Positions 1-12,270 of a DNA stretch of 64,000 bases are shown here, piece by piece. The translations under genes were made by a program, and so were the position numbers. Position 1 is the stretch's first letter. Every line of letters begins with the position of its first letter. The notes under the pieces are model-generated. The model ran no database searches and was not told the DNA's origin. It saw nothing but the letters and a program-made list of their open reading frames with translations. The stretch spans positions 3,410,001 through 3,474,000 of the forward strand of contig NC_060021.1 in assembly GCF_021134715.1 (NCBI RefSeq). Reading direction: 5' to 3'. This stretch comes from Daphnia pulex (lineage: Eukaryota > Arthropoda > Branchiopoda > Diplostraca > Daphniidae).

Positions 1-657
1 AATTTCCCTTTCGCCTTCAGCACCAGTCCAGTATGAATGAGTTTCTATTTGTTACATTCATTCTATATAATTCTATATATACTATTATATACTATATAAT
101 TGACTGACATCGCCTTTTATGTTAGAAACTCTTTTCAAGAAATGAGAAACACTTCGGTCGACCTGATCTAATAAAAGAGCACAGTAGCTGAAATCCCAGC
201 ATTAGTAATCGAATCAAGTCTGTTGAAACAATCCTTCCGCCCCAAACGTCCACCTTGACCTTCGTAACGTCCGTAACGGCACATCGACGGTAACACAGTG
301 CTTACAGTGCTACACCAACATTCGGCTCAAGTAGATGTCCAGATGCACACTAGATGGTAGTTCAGTGCACAACCCTACTGCTATGCATCAGCAAGGACAG
401 GTGTGTTGTGTCGTTTGGTCGTTTCCCCGTTTGAGATGACATTTGAAGTGCAGCTAAGTTGAATTTATTTGAAAATCTTTTCTTCAAATAAGGAAAAAGT
501 ATGATGTATTGACTACTGATGTATTTAATGCAGCCTTTTGCCAACGAATCACGTGAAACAATCGATTCATTTAAATTTTTTGTTAGGATATGCAAGTTTT
601 AAAAATGCAATCCAAGATGTCTGGGGCTCTGGGCGGGAATGGATGAGCAGCTCCACT

Positions 658-830
658 TTAGAGCCTAGCGCGGACCGGGGTGGCCTTGGCCTTGACGACT
701 TCGGGTGTGTCCTGGATCTGGGCGGGCGCTACCAAATCGGCGATGGGAGCGACGGGCAAGTCGTTGGATTGAACGCGGCACTGTATCCGTAAAACTGCAT
801 GAGCTTGGGCGGCAATAGCCAACACCAACT
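658..830 (-). pseudogene. Cuticle-protein C-terminal remnant
   Basis: Read on the minus strand, the segment encodes a tail resembling the C-terminus of many crustacean cuticular proteins (LPVAPIADLVAPAQ, then DTPEVVKAKA), ending at a TAA at 658-660. Just upstream, in another frame, is YGYSAAFNP, also typical of these proteins, so a frameshift separates the two parts. No chitin-binding Rebers-Riddiford domain or signal exon is visible nearby. I infer a decayed fragment. The family assignment is from remembered composition and motif order, not from a search. Confidence 0.5.
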
Positions 831-1987
831 ATACGACCTTCTTCAGACTTGTTTTGTATTCTGTAAACAGCCCGTTTTATTAATTTACAGTAATAACACG
901 CAGTTGAATGTTACTGATGTAATGAAAACATAAACGCAATATAGAAATTCATTTTTTAAAGTAATTGATTCCAATTATTTTGTGCTCTTCTTTCAGTATT
1001 TGTTGTAAAGTGAATATATGTTTCGAAACATCTTTGAAAAACGTCCGAGAAAAAAGTTTGACTTACGGTCATAGCAGAATAATCTATTGATTTTTTGAGT
1101 TATAAAAATTGAAAATTAATTTGCGAATTTCTTGTGTGCATTTGCAAGAAGCAAAACTGTAGAAGTCCCCTTCTTTGACGAAAAAACAACAAAGAAATTA
1201 AACCCACCTTGATTATTATTTAGCTATTATAGTCATAAAAACGACTCGCAAAGCAAAGACCCTGTAATTTTCAATTCTTTGATTTTGCACGCAGCCCCTT
1301 CCAATCGAGTTGGGTCTGTATCAGCTAGCGCGCACAAAACATAATTTCCTTTACTGTTTGTTTGGGCTACACTAGAAACGCGTTAAGCCTGACATTGCAG
1401 TGAGAATATAATCTACCGGTACAGGCCTACACGACTCCGTAGCCATCATTATTTGCTACATATTTTCTTGTTTAAAAAGCCAGCGCCTTCCTTTCATAAA
1501 ATAACCAAGAGTTTTGCGTTTTCATGGTAAGTTTGCCCTATATCCGGTCGTTTACAACTTCCCATCTTTCTCTAACCCCCTTCTAAAAAAACTATAATAA
1601 AGGAAAGGCAAAGCGATCTAGTCATCCTCTTTCATTAATGAATTATGAAAATAGAATAAAAATTAAATGCAAATCACAACAAGTATTATCACCAGGCGTA
1701 AAAGAGATATGAAAATATTATATAAAAGGCCGGAGAATATTAAATTGGTCTCGCTGGTGTCGTTTGTTAGTCTTCACTTACACTTACACATCTATACCGG
1801 TACATATGTGTCATGTACAGATATAACTTAGGTTATATTCATACGAGTAACCTGAGCCCCGTTCAAATCCGGGGAACTTTTGTCTAGCGTAAAGTTGGAC
1901 TGTTTAAATATTCGCTTTTCTGTAGCACGATCTGCCCGTAATAAATTTTATCGTGGGAGATCTGCGCCCAGTTCCTTACTTGATGAT

Positions 1988-2054
1988 TTCGTCATCACGG
2001 CGAGACATCTGGTGGTGATGCTGGTTGGTGCGTCATCACGGCGACGACATCTGG
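1988..2054. repeat. Short tandem repeat, about 45-bp period
   Basis: Two adjacent copies of a motif with the core GTCATCACGGCGA followed by GACATCTGGTG are separated by a short variable stretch. There is no coding evidence. Confidence 0.6.
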
Positions 2055-2080
2055 TGTTGGGCATGTTTGGGCATGTTCCA

Positions 2081-2141
2081 TTTTGGGGGAGGAGCCTGTG
2101 TTGACACATTGTTGACACAGACACAGGCTCCTCCCACAAAA
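2081..2141. repeat. Perfect-arm hairpin
   Basis: TTTTGGGGGAGGAGCCTGTG is followed about 20 bp later by CACAGGCTCCTCCCACAAAA, an inverted repeat of about 20 bp with one or two mismatches. It lies about 500 bp upstream of the LRAT-like gene. It could be a small transposon remnant or a structured RNA, and nothing decides between these. Confidence 0.6.
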
Positions 2142-2633
2142 GCTTGTTCTTTTATTATATATGGATATTTGATTTCTACATCGTGGTGGGGAAAAAAAAC
2201 AGACAATCAGTCAATTGGAATCTGAAATTCAAGAGATCTAAACAAACAAGCGTTGTGAACATCAGCTATTCGAAGAACACTTGACGCTCAAATGGCCAAG
2301 ATAGAGGCTATAAAGGGAGCTTGCAAGCCGAAATCAACTTTATCATACCACATGCTGATTATTCTTCGGAAAGGAAATAAAAAAAAGGAACGTTAAAGTA
2401 AACACAGGCGTGAGTAGCACACAGCACGTGATCTAAGCTTGGACCAATGCAAAAATATGTTCCACCATGTTCCAAAATTAGCACGGATGCTGCGATTTTA
2501 TTTCAGACTTCTACAATTTTAAGCAGTTCTGTTTTGTTGGCCAATCACGCCAGACCAACATTTTCTTTAACGGTGCTTCTATATACAAAAATTGTTTTGA
2601 AATTTAAAAGAATACAAGCTGACTGGGACTGAA

Positions 2634-3674
2634 ATGTCCAGAAGTACTAGTAGCAATGGTGCTGACACGTACACGAAAAAGTTGTATTTTGATCCTAAAG
2701 CGGACGAGCCGAAGGGAGACGGCTATTGGATAACAGATGAAGAACTACGTGACAAACTTTCGAATCTGGTGGACGTGTCGGAGAATATTGACGAAGTGAT
2801 GCATTACAGCAATCCGCTTTACTCGTGGCAAGTGTCCAACGCTATGTTCCATCACGCTTTCATCGTATTCCAAACGGAGAATTGGTGGTGGTCCATCGAG
2901 AAAAACAACGAAGGCGTCACAATCCAGCGCTCCAAAAAGCTGGAAAGTGTTCGTGATATGTACAGGAGGGTGAAGCGTACAACGGGGATAACTTCCTTGA
3001 CAGACATAATTTTGGTAAAGAAATCCAGCGGATGCACGAAAATAAAGGAGCTCATCAATTACCTCTGGAGGAAAGATTACTTGAATCAAGAATACGGTGT
3101 TCTTTCCTACAACTGCCAGCACTTTGCCGATTTAATTTTCAAGCGGATAGCGGAGTCGAAAAATTTACAGTTGGATGTTTACTTTGACTCGGCAGCTGAT
3201 CAACCATCGGGAACAAGCGGGGCGGGATTCATCACTGTCGACGAACTTCTCAGCCGTGTTCATGATTTGAGCTCTTCTGATGAGATTCTAGTTAAAATTG
3301 AAATTTACAAGGCACCAATAAACTCTTGGCAGATGATGGATATTTTAATGTATCACCTTTTCATAGTTTTCCAAACGAATGAGGGCACATACTGGTCTAT
3401 TGAGCGGTGGCCAACTCGTTTTGCGATGCAGCGAGCTAAAAATAAAGTTGTTCTAGTGAGTGAGTGCGAACGAAACACTCGGCCAGGAAACTGGTTTACT
3501 CCGGTTAGGATATACCAATCGGCACATGCCAAAAGGATGCCGCTGAGTGCAGTCATGGACTTTATTTGGAAAAAGGATAAATTAAATGATGTTTACGACC
3601 CCATAAGTAACAACAGCAAACATTTTGCTACAAGTGTTTATAATCAGTTTCAAGACGGATCCCGAATTAAATAA
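2634..3674 (+). CDS. Tandem LRAT/NlpC-P60-like domain protein
   Basis: This uninterrupted 346-aa reading frame is built from two copies of one domain, about residues 17-178 and 183-340. Each copy begins with a related segment (LYFDPKADEP; VYFDSAADQP), then an SWQ...HxFIVFQT segment, then a YWSIE/WWSIE strand, then an NxxHF motif near its end. The His...Asn-Cys-x-His-Phe order of copy 1 (His73/74, Cys161, His163) matches the circularly permuted papain-like fold of LRAT and NlpC/P60 relatives, which use Cys and His for acyl transfer or hydrolysis. In copy 2 the cysteine is Ser328 (NNSKHF), so that domain is probably inactive or altered. There is no signal peptide or membrane segment, so it is likely cytosolic. 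The first ATG fits the start of the first repeat. The fold assignment is inference, and the substrate is unknown. Confidence 0.65.
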   Translation: MSRSTSSNGADTYTKKLYFDPKADEPKGDGYWITDEELRDKLSNLVDVSENIDEVMHYSNPLYSWQVSNAMFHHAFIVFQTENWWWSIEKNNEGVTIQRSKKLESVRDMYRRVKRTTGITSLTDIILVKKSSGCTKIKELINYLWRKDYLNQEYGVLSYNCQHFADLIFKRIAESKNLQLDVYFDSAADQPSGTSGAGFITVDELLSRVHDLSSSDEILVKIEIYKAPINSWQMMDILMYHLFIVFQTNEGTYWSIERWPTRFAMQRAKNKVVLVSECERNTRPGNWFTPVRIYQSAHAKRMPLSAVMDFIWKKDKLNDVYDPISNNSKHFATSVYNQFQDGSRIK

Positions 3675-5228
3675 AACTATATTTTATCATATTTAAGTGT
3701 GACGATGTATATTAATACCGCGTTCAGAATGAAAAATACAACAAACCACAAGATATCTGGGTTACGTTCTAATGTAGCATATAACCCTCAATTGAATTGA
3801 AGAAAATAATCTCTTCGTTCTTTCAATATAAGGTTCGCTTCTCCGCTGTCTCCTTCAGAATTGTTTGGCGTCTTTGAAGCATACGGTATAACACCCGCAT
3901 AACACTTATATTTATATAACTATACGTTTATTATTCAACATTGCAGATACAGTACATCATGCGCTGTTAAATTATTGATGGGACAAGACGAAATTTCTTG
4001 ACATTAAAATCCCTTAAAATCAAAATTCGTTTTTTTTTTCTTATAGCCAAAAAGTTAGGCTATAATTTCGTTCAATGAGTCTATCATACAGGGCTAATCG
4101 CCCAATCCATAATTTTGGTGATGGGAATTGGGAACTCGGTTGGAAAGGCAAAGGAATATTCACCAAATTTCAATTTCTGACAGAGCATTTTAATATTCCA
4201 CATTTTCCTGTAATTTAAGCAACACAGAACCCGGACAGAAACCATTCACAGCGGATATACGTATGCTTGTATATAGCTGCATATGTGAATCTATTTCCGT
4301 ACAGAGCTATAAGTGTATCATACCTATGATGTTCGTCTTGTAGGGCGGGTTTTCCGAGTGCTATGGGTAAAATATGAGATTCGCGTAAAACTTATTTTTA
4401 CACAATTTTTGGCCTTGAAATTCTATACCTCGTCAATGACCGACAAGTTGCAACTTTTTACCATTATACGCTTCTCCGGGCTTTCCTTGTATATTTGATC
4501 GGACAGCACAGAACTATTAGGGTATATTAAAAGTAGCCTACTTTTGTCTATAGTAATCAGCAGGTGTATTTTATTGGCATTTCCATCAATCAAACAAATA
4601 CATATTTGGCTGTTATGGATATTGGGTCGACATGTTTGCGTTTCAATGGATCAGAGACAATTAACTGTTTTAGAGACATACTTTGCTTAATTGCGATGCA
4701 TACATTGTTAATATTTCTATGGTTACCTGAGCCTAACACAAGCAGTTAGGGTACCGGTGCGCTGTTTGTTTCCATTCCTTCATTCCAGCAATCATTCTTA
4801 CTAGTCAATATGGGCATCTTCTTTATTAAACCAGCCGTGCTCTCCATTATGGTTTTAGTAGTGCGTTAACAGGTACGACTTCTTCGCGAGAGACTTACTG
4901 CAATATCGCAAGCCGCGGATTATATCAACGCAACGCTCAACGCGTCAAACGCTGGCCGAAAAAATAGCAGTAATTTTAGTTTCAATTTAACGTGTATTAA
5001 TACGGATGGAAACCTTCAATTCATCAAATATTTTTAGGCAATGGCGTACGTTTCTAATTCAAATTGACGAAGATCTCGTTCAATTTTCAGCTGCTGGACT
5101 GTTTAAAGTTGTGATACACCTTGTTCCGGCTGTAAGTTTTTTTTTGCATTTATTTTAAGTTTTGATGATATTTATTTTTCTTTCATCATAATTTCGAATT
5201 TGATTAAAGTTGGCAGGTGCTACAGTGA
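3675..5228. other. Intergenic, no gene recognised
   Basis: AT-rich non-coding sequence with homopolymer runs. Reading frames are short and have no family signature. No duplicated partner is seen in unit II, so this lies outside the segmental duplication. Confidence 0.5.
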
Positions 5229-5691
5229 CGTACATAATCATCCTCCTTCAAACTAATTCAGACAAGAAAACAAAACAAAAACAAGTTTATTAAATATCGA
5301 TGAAGGACGAGCGGTTATAATGTATTTCGGCTCATTTCCATCACACCCGAATTTCCAATTGGAGCATATTCAAATGTTTTCCAAAATTTTGGCTTGCTAA
5401 GATGCGTCCTTACATAAATACGCATTAAATTTTTTCATTTCTGCTGGTTGTTGGTGACGAAATCAGTGAAAGTATTTCTTTAAATTTGACCATGGTTCTC
5501 GAGACCGCTCGAGACTAATTTAAATGCGCTTATTCCATATTGAGGATCGCCAAGGTGCGCAGCAAACTAACGAGATGGAATCAGTTGCGAAATCATTGAT
5601 TGCGCAATGAGCGCGACGAAAGACGGGCGAAGATGATGAAGGTAGTTCTTTTCAAGGAAGTAAATTCAGACCAACGCCCTGATTGCTAACG

Positions 5692-5699
5692 TATATATA
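5692..5699 (+). promoter_or_regulatory. TATA box of secreted-peptide gene
   Basis: TATATATA lies about 70 bp upstream of the ATG at 5765, leaving room for a short 5' UTR. The same context (ACGTATATATAAGCC) is conserved ahead of the unit II copy. Confidence 0.6.
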
Positions 5700-5764
5700 A
5701 GCCTGCAATCAATTGCAGAATTGTGTGTTGTGCTAACCAAGTTTCCATTCTTAACACAAACAAT

Positions 5765-6126
5765 ATGCGTGTCCTCGTAAGTTGCTTTGTATATTTTGTA
5801 AATTATTCAATTTAATCTGAAATGTTTTGGCGCTATAACAGGTCGTTTTCACTTTGCTTATTGTCGCCTCCGCATCGGCAGCACCCGCTTCCGCCGGTAG
5901 TCTGACTCATTTACTGGGAATGGAATCCGCCTACAAACCTCTTCAAGTTGCATACCGGTGGTACGACTTCACCAATCCTAGATCGCCTCTCCGATTCTTT
6001 CATTCTGCGGAATCCGCGGAATCACGGGAACTGTACTTCGACGGACAAAAGCTGATAACAAAAGAAGAGAAAATGAAGTACGTCCTTGCCCTCCTTCACG
6101 GCCTTCGTCCCAATCCGATTTTCTAG
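5765..6126 (+). CDS. Small secreted peptide, two exons
   Basis: Exon 1 (5765-5776) encodes only MRVL and is followed by a canonical GTAAGT donor. Exon 2 (5842-6126) continues in phase 0 after ...ATAACAG. The 98-aa product starts with a hydrophobic signal peptide (MRVLVVFTLLIVASASAAP) and then has a short, charged, mostly hydrophilic chain with a repeated SAES element and a C-terminal RPNPIF. There are no cysteine pairs. This looks like a secreted peptide or peptide precursor, and the family is not recognised. A duplicated copy at 32707 carries a premature stop. Confidence 0.75.
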
Positions 6127-6296
6127 GCTACTCCGGCACGCCCAGCATAACCTTTTTCTCATAAAAGTGAATAAGGTTGATAAGCAAATCAGAACAGCCT
6201 CTTTGTTCCCATCTCAGATCCATTTCCCGTTTCTGTGTGTTAATGCAGAGCTGTCAAATGATGGAAACCATTCATGTCTTATTGTCTTGAAATGAA

Positions 6297-6302
6297 AATA
6301 AA
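6297..6302 (+). terminator. Polyadenylation signal AATAAA
   Basis: AATAAA lies about 170 bp downstream of the secreted-peptide stop codon and is conserved in the unit II copy. Confidence 0.45.
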
Positions 6303-6868
6303 AATCCCATTTACATCATTTTTGTAAACTGAAACGTCAGATAATTAATTTTTATCCCCCAGGATGTGCTAATAATTTCCCTTGGTCAAAATTTTTCCGT
6401 CTTTATTCCGAAAAAAAAAAAATTAATCAGCGACGACACAATAAGACCACAAGTAAGACAAAATAATTTTAAAATGAAGACATTTGTTTGAATAGGCTAG
6501 TTTTTTCTTTAGTACCGGTATTATTTATGTTTATATTTTCTTGTTGGAATAATCATTTATTTTTTTAAATGGAAACATTATTGATCATAAATTGAATGGT
6601 GCGTGTCGGAAGGTGTCTCTACAATTTTAAATGGAATTGTTGCCAACATTTTGCCGCGGCTGTTCCATTTAATTAGAGATTTTTCTTTTCTTGCCTAATG
6701 GACAGGAAAAGCTATCGATGACACTTTGTCTGCTCCCCTGTTTTCAAAATCTTTAAAAATCAATTCAAAATACCACAGATAACACAATCTTTCGCCTTTA
6801 AAATGAAATTAGGTTCCAAGTAGATTTTTAAAATCCACAGATATTCCAAGAAAGATAAAAAAAGAATG

Positions 6869-6940
6869 AGGTCTCACCGAGATTTGAACTCGGATTGCCA
6901 GATTCAGAGTCTGGAGTGCTAACCATTACACCATGAAACC
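6869..6940 (-). tRNA. tRNA-Gln (CTG anticodon)
   Basis: On the minus strand a complete 72-nt cloverleaf can be folded. The acceptor stem is GGTTTCA with TGAGACC (one G-T pair), the D arm contains TGGTGTAATGGTTA, and the anticodon stem CCAGA/TCTGG surrounds loop CTCTGAA (anticodon CTG). The T arm is CCGAG-TTCAAAT-CTCGG. Internal A and B box promoter sequences are intact. The unit II counterpart (33828-33899) has lost stem pairing. Confidence 0.93.
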
Positions 6941-8136
6941 TTATACATAACAAAAGTATATTAGAATCAAATCGTTGAAGGTCATATGGTTTAGCTGGAA
7001 GTCCCCCAAATTAAGTATTTTGATTTACTATTCAATAACAAATATCAAATTACGTAAGACGAAATCATTTTCTTTCTTTCCCGCTATTTTTTACGTGCTT
7101 AACAGCAATTGTATTGTGGGGCCGAAGGCGGAAACCGGTCGGATGCGAATATTTGTCAGCTTTGTGTATTTTTTAGTTGTTTAAATTCATGTCATGTAAT
7201 AAATCCGAATAAATCACACCATCAGCAAAAGGAATTGAAGGACTCGCCCAGCATTTTCATCATAACGGTTTAGTTTAAACTTAACTTCTCTCTTCAAAAC
7301 CTATTATTTTTTTTGTGTGTCTCTCATCTCGATCCACCCAATCAATAAAATTAAAGAAAGAAAAGAAACATATATTGTATGCAAGCAGCAATCGATCGCG
7401 ATTGAATGTTTCCAATGCTGTGAAGTAGGCCTATAATAACGAGATTGACCGATTTCTCTAGCCATAATTTACCGCTCAATCTTGGGGATATAGTTTGTAG
7501 GAAACATGGGACGGTTTTCTTTATATTCGTCGCGTTACTCCGCATTGTTTATGTTGCAATTGATTATTTTTTATGAATGAACATGCACTAAGTATCTGGA
7601 CGCCATATAAATTATTGCTTGCATTTTTTAAATATTTTTGAAAATCATTCCGGTACTTGGTAATGCTCAAATCTAAACTCAGACGCACAGCCCGATGAAT
7701 ATGCTATGTGAACTATGCAAAATATAAAGATCATGGCGTTGAATGAAATTGAACGCACCAACTTTAATTGCGTCTAATTGCCACAGGAGATTTTGTGTTA
7801 CTACGACGACAGGAAAAGGTTATAACAAAAGAATCAGAAACGAAAATACAGCCAATTTTGTAATAATTGTTACCTATAGGCCTTCAGTTGGGCAAAAGAA
7901 GACACATTTTTTCGAGAGTGGAATAACCTTCTGTTTGGGTTTTAAAAAAATCGTTTCCATGGCGATTCAGCTCTATAATAGGCTACGGAAAAAAAACATA
8001 AAAAAACAACAACAAACCATCTACAAATATTTTCGCTGCTTTTTTAAAAGTAAAAATCAATGCAGTTATTTAAAACATGTAAAAAGGCCTCCACTATTGC
8101 TGAACCCATCAATAGCAGCCACGAAGCAGCAACGCG

Positions 8137-9567
8137 ATGAGGCGATTACCATTCGTGTTCTTCATGTTCATTGGCCGGTTCAACGCAGAACTAGTCGTTG
8201 TTGGGCCGAGTGAAGCGTTACCTCAGGAATCGAATCCCCTAAACCGAAAACATCTTCTTTCTTCGCTTAATCGCAACTCCAGTAAAAAGTTTATAATGTA
8301 GTCTATGCTGGTTTAATTACTTATTTTTTTAAATTTTTTTGTGACATGTGAATAAGCTTCCAGGAATTTTCGACTTGAATATAAATTCGACTGGTCATGC
8401 CGTCCAGTCTGCAGAACCCGTTTCTCTTCGCTACAATTTCACGTAATTAGGGGAGAGGGGGGTTAGTTGTCAGGTGCATTCTTCCGGAATTTGTTTGAAT
8501 TTTTTGAGTACACTACTGGTAAAATGAATGAATTAGATTCAGATTTCAATTCTTAATGAATTGATCGTATTTGTTTACAACGTTCATTTACACGAAATTG
8601 TGAAATTGAGAAAAACTGCAAAAAAAAGTCTGCCAACTTGCCCCATCTACGGGTAAGTTGGCTGCTGACGATTCTGCATTGCTTCAAAATTTCTAGTTCG
8701 AATTTTGAAAACTTGCAACTCAGCATCTGGTGAGAAATCCTTATGACAACATGCCCCTCAAAATTTCTGACAACTAACCCCATAGGGTGCTTTTCGAACA
8801 AACAAATGGATAACTAAATAACTTTTTAATGTATAAATGTCGGGTTTCTTTTAAATAAGACAAACATTAATTCTATTTGGCTAATGGGTTTTCTGACACA
8901 CTTAGAGTTTTATACTATGAGAAAAATAAAAAGTGCTGAGAGGCAAAAAAAAAAACTTTTTGCCGTATTTTTTTTTCTTTTTGCTATAACTCCTGTTGGG
9001 GAAATCGTATACTTTTGAAATTTTGTACGAGCAATCTGCGAGTTGTCTTTCATATTTGGTGTAAAAGGCTTGATTTGTTTTGGTCTGTAAGGGGCCTAAT
9101 TAGCAAAATGCCAACTTACCGCACTTGCCAACTAGCCCCCTCTCCCCCTATAGTGGTTATTATGTTCTTAATTTGGCAAGGAATCATACTGCGATGCATT
9201 TGTTTTCATCTTTAATTACTCTCTATAGATATTCATACATACCCATGACTGGACCTAATATGGTCGTAGATGATTTGCCAAATCAGCGAGGAGGATTAAC
9301 TTTCTTACGTCAACGGGTACTCTACTTTAACACACAAATATAGCATGAATAATTTTTATTAGCTAATAAAGCAATCTCACGTTTGAACCATTCTTAATTG
9401 TCATTTTAGGACGCTGAGTTGTATCTCGGGCCTTAGTGGTAACATCAGAGCGATTTAAAGATGCAGATGTTTCATCTCCGTGGATGTCAAGTCCCTACAG
9501 TATCCTCATCCCGATTCCCAATTCTTCTACTAACATTGGCGCTTTGGTCCAACCCATGAGCACCGAA
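8137..9567 (+). pseudogene. Ionotropic receptor pseudogene, exons 1-4 only
   Basis: Exon 1 (8137-8281) encodes a signal peptide (MRRLPFVFFMFIGRFNA) and an NRKHL segment, but a 7-bp insertion relative to unit II shifts the frame. Exon 2 (8357-8442) lacks about 7 codons (...EPVSLRYNFT). Exon 3 (9229-9316) keeps the ligand-binding YSYIPMTGPNM and DDLPNQRGG. Exon 4 (9420-9567) has a 1-bp deletion giving an early TAG. A TA-flanked transposon (8450-9148) sits in intron 2. The channel exons 5-9 are absent: after 10694 the sequence is replaced by LTR and transposase debris. Confidence 0.85.
8450..9148. mobile_element. TA-flanked GGGGAGA terminal-repeat element, copy 1
   Basis: The left end GGGGAGAGGGGGGTTAGTTG and the right end (reverse complement GGGGGAGAGGGGGCTAGTTG) form terminal inverted repeats. 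The flanks are TA (8448-8449) and TA (9149-9150). The matching place in unit II (36377 on) reads straight through with one TA, giving a precise empty site. At 699 bp with no coding capacity, it is a non-autonomous element of Tc1/mariner type by target site. Confidence 0.88.
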
Positions 9568-9616
9568 GTAGCGTATACTTTATACATATATACAGTACCT
9601 ACTCTCGAAATTGGTA

Positions 9617-10454
9617 GGGGAAACCGGACCCATATTGGAAGTTCCGGTTTTTCCCCATATCTCCCATCCCCTTACACGAAAGAGAATTTTTTTTTGCAAA
9701 AACACACGGAACAATGGGTAGTTTCCGCACACCGATGATTTTTTTCAGTTACGTACCTTTAAAATTATAAAATTAATTGAGGTTTGAATTTTTTCATGTT
9801 TTATTAGTTATTACCAGGCCGGGGTAATATTGGACAGACGCCTGCACCATGTTAGACAGGATATTAAAAGAGGGATAGGATGAATACAAAATTATGAAAA
9901 AATCAGGAAATGTAGATGGTAATGTAGTTAAACCCCAAACACATTTTGGAAATTATATCTTTAAAACTGAAAAAAACATTTCTTATAGGGAAAGAATTAC
10001 TACTTTTACATGGGGCGAGATAGGGAAAATATGTAGGTCGCGCTGAAGTCTCTCGTTAAGATAGGACAATTTCCCTGTCCCAAATTACCCCGAGAGACCG
10101 TCCTCCACTAAAATGTGAATATCGTCTAAACTGTCATACTTATAAATAAAAATTCAGGTGAATACTGTAGGCAAATGACTAGCCTATGTTTTTATGTAAG
10201 CAGATTTTCTTTAACCCGTCAAACTTGGGCACAATTGCACCGTTAGTGGGGAAAAAATTTGCGCATTTTTCCCGTGTTTTTTTATTTCTTGAATATCTCA
10301 GGAAATAACCATGAAATTTTCATACAACTTATAACAGTTAATGCTTACACTACAAGAATAAACTGTAGAAAATTTGGATTTAAAAAATCATTTCTACTAT
10401 TTTTACCGACTCTGTCTTACGTGGTTCAGTGTCCAATATGGATCTGGTCTCCCA
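9617..10454. mobile_element. GGGGAGA-type element predating the duplication, unit I copy
   Basis: The left terminus GGGGAAACCGGACCCATATT after TA and the right terminus near ATGGATCTGGTCTCCCA before TA are inverted repeats. The orthologous element in unit II (36851-37676) has the same ends. It is therefore shared by both units and older than the duplication. It lies in intron 4 of the plus-strand IR. Confidence 0.75.
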
Positions 10455-10695
10455 TACAGTGTACCAATAGGGTCCTTGCATGAATAAGGGATTCATTTTA
10501 AATAAATATCATTAGAATCAATTTTTAACGCTGATTCTCATGGTATTTGTTTTTTATTTTTTAAAAAATAATTCACCCCCCCCCCGTAATATCACTTCAA
10601 AGTTGAGATTAGCTCCCCCCACTTTAAAACGGACCCATCCTTTTTCGTGCTGCCTATATCACTATATCCCCTCTTTTGCCCTTAGAGCCGAAAGG

Positions 10696-10888
10696 TGTAA
10701 TGCGCAGTTCAGCGCTGACCAAAAGAGTGCATGTCGTTTACTGTATGTATCGTCTGTAACCCCGCCCCCTTCATGCTCTTCTCCTATTAATAGCCATGAT
10801 TGTTTTGTCCCGCCATTTTGGAACTACTTCAATGGCCGACACGTTCAACTATTCCAATATGGCCGCGCGGGAATACATATATAAAGGG
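10696..10888 (+). mobile_element. Truncated LTR fragment (same family as 15019-15466)
   Basis: The fragment begins TGTAATGCGCAG like the solo LTR at 15019 and follows it through the ATACATATATAAA promoter-like region. It then breaks into unrelated sequence at about 10888. It marks the point where unit I stops matching unit II. Confidence 0.75.
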
Positions 10889-11885
10889 TGTACGACGTTC
10901 AGGCCCGGTCATTCAGGCCCGCGTCTTTCAGGCCCACTTTTATTGGGCCTATCAAATCTCCAATTTGATGTAACAAATAAAACTGTACATTTGGCAATGC
11001 CTCCACGTGACGTCTGGCTGAGAACGAACGCCTGAACTGAACTAGTGAGCGGCAAACTAGAGGCGCAAGTGAACCGGCCGAAAAACCGTTTTTTACTATG
11101 TTTTTCCCCAAAGAGAGAGCCACTGACGGCCACTGACGAGGAGAAAGCTAGGAAGTATGCACTTGCGTACCTTAGTAAACATCAAATTCAGATTCCTTCT
11201 AAAAATGCTCCTTCAAGTGATCCCATTCGTATCAAATATGATCGAGCCTTTCAACTCGCGTTCAGTGAGGAATTTGAACGTTCCTTCACGCCGATTGAAT
11301 ATTTATTCGCGTTCGTCTAGAAATTCTTTATAACTTCCATTTCTGAAATTCAGAAACGCTTTGGTTTTAAGGACCATGAGTTCCAAATTCTTCCGCTAGT
11401 GAAACCGAAGAATGCTCGTAATCTTTGTCCTGCATCCTTGTCTTCCCTATTCAAACGTTTTCCTTTGTTCAATGACCATTGTAATGTTGTTGAGGCAGAT
11501 AAAGAATGGAGATCTAATGTCAATATGCCCATTGATTACTTTGAAATTGATTCTAGTCAATCTACTTTTGCATTCTACAACATGGATGTAGAATTTTATT
11601 GGAATCGTGTATCTGCTGGATTTGCTGCAAAAACTTCCCAGTGGGGAGCCACAATTCCCGATCTTGAAAGTCTGTATTTCCCTCCTACTTTCTTTGCCGT
11701 TTAGCATTGTCTCTGCGGAGAGAATTTTTAGTTTCATGAAAGAAATGAAACTCACAAAAACTCCCTTGCGTTCGCCTTACATGAAAAATCTGTAAGTGCG
11801 TTGTTGAAGGCAAATAATTGGTTGAAAAATGAAGGATTAACTGCTGCGAAAATGGAAATTTACCGGAAAATCTAATAAATTTAGC
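10889..11885 (+). pseudogene. Degenerate hAT-type transposase
   Basis: Fragments in different frames together resemble a hAT transposase tail. FPILK, then LLLSLPFS, SAERIFSFMK and R..YMKNL (about 11650-11795) follow the order of the hAT C-terminal dimerisation domain. Upstream pieces (11045-11320 and 11399-11704) are separated by stops and frameshifts. Just before them TTCAGGCCC occurs three times (10909-10938), like hAT subterminal repeats. The element is dead. Its right end is not defined. Confidence 0.6.
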
Positions 11886-12270
11886 AAAAAAGGTTAAAAC
11901 CAATACAGCAATCCAAGATTCTGAATCCGATTGAGTGATATGTTATTTAATATTTTTGCGGCGCGTTGCAGTGTGAAGGGGTGCCGTGAACAGCAGATTT
12001 TTATTTGGCTCGCCCATTGTGGTTTGCGCATAGGCTTTTCGGGTAAATCGTGTCCGAGGGAAGAAAAGGGAGAAAAGGAGAGTCTGGTCTCCTCTTTTTT
12101 TCATTCTTTCCTTTCCTCCCTTTTTTGACAAATTAAACTTAAAAAGCTTCCGGAGTTAATGGAAGTGGAAGATCGGTGGTCGAACATTTCAAAATTGTTA
12201 GATTACACTCATTTTCAAGCTATTGTCTTTTTAAATTTTAAAAAATTCCAATTATTTCGAAATTGCTTGG

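Noticed and set aside
7743-8213. 156-codon plus-strand open frame
   Set aside because: It runs across non-coding poly-A-rich DNA and overlaps IR exon 1 in another frame. The unit II copy has several frame-breaking indels.
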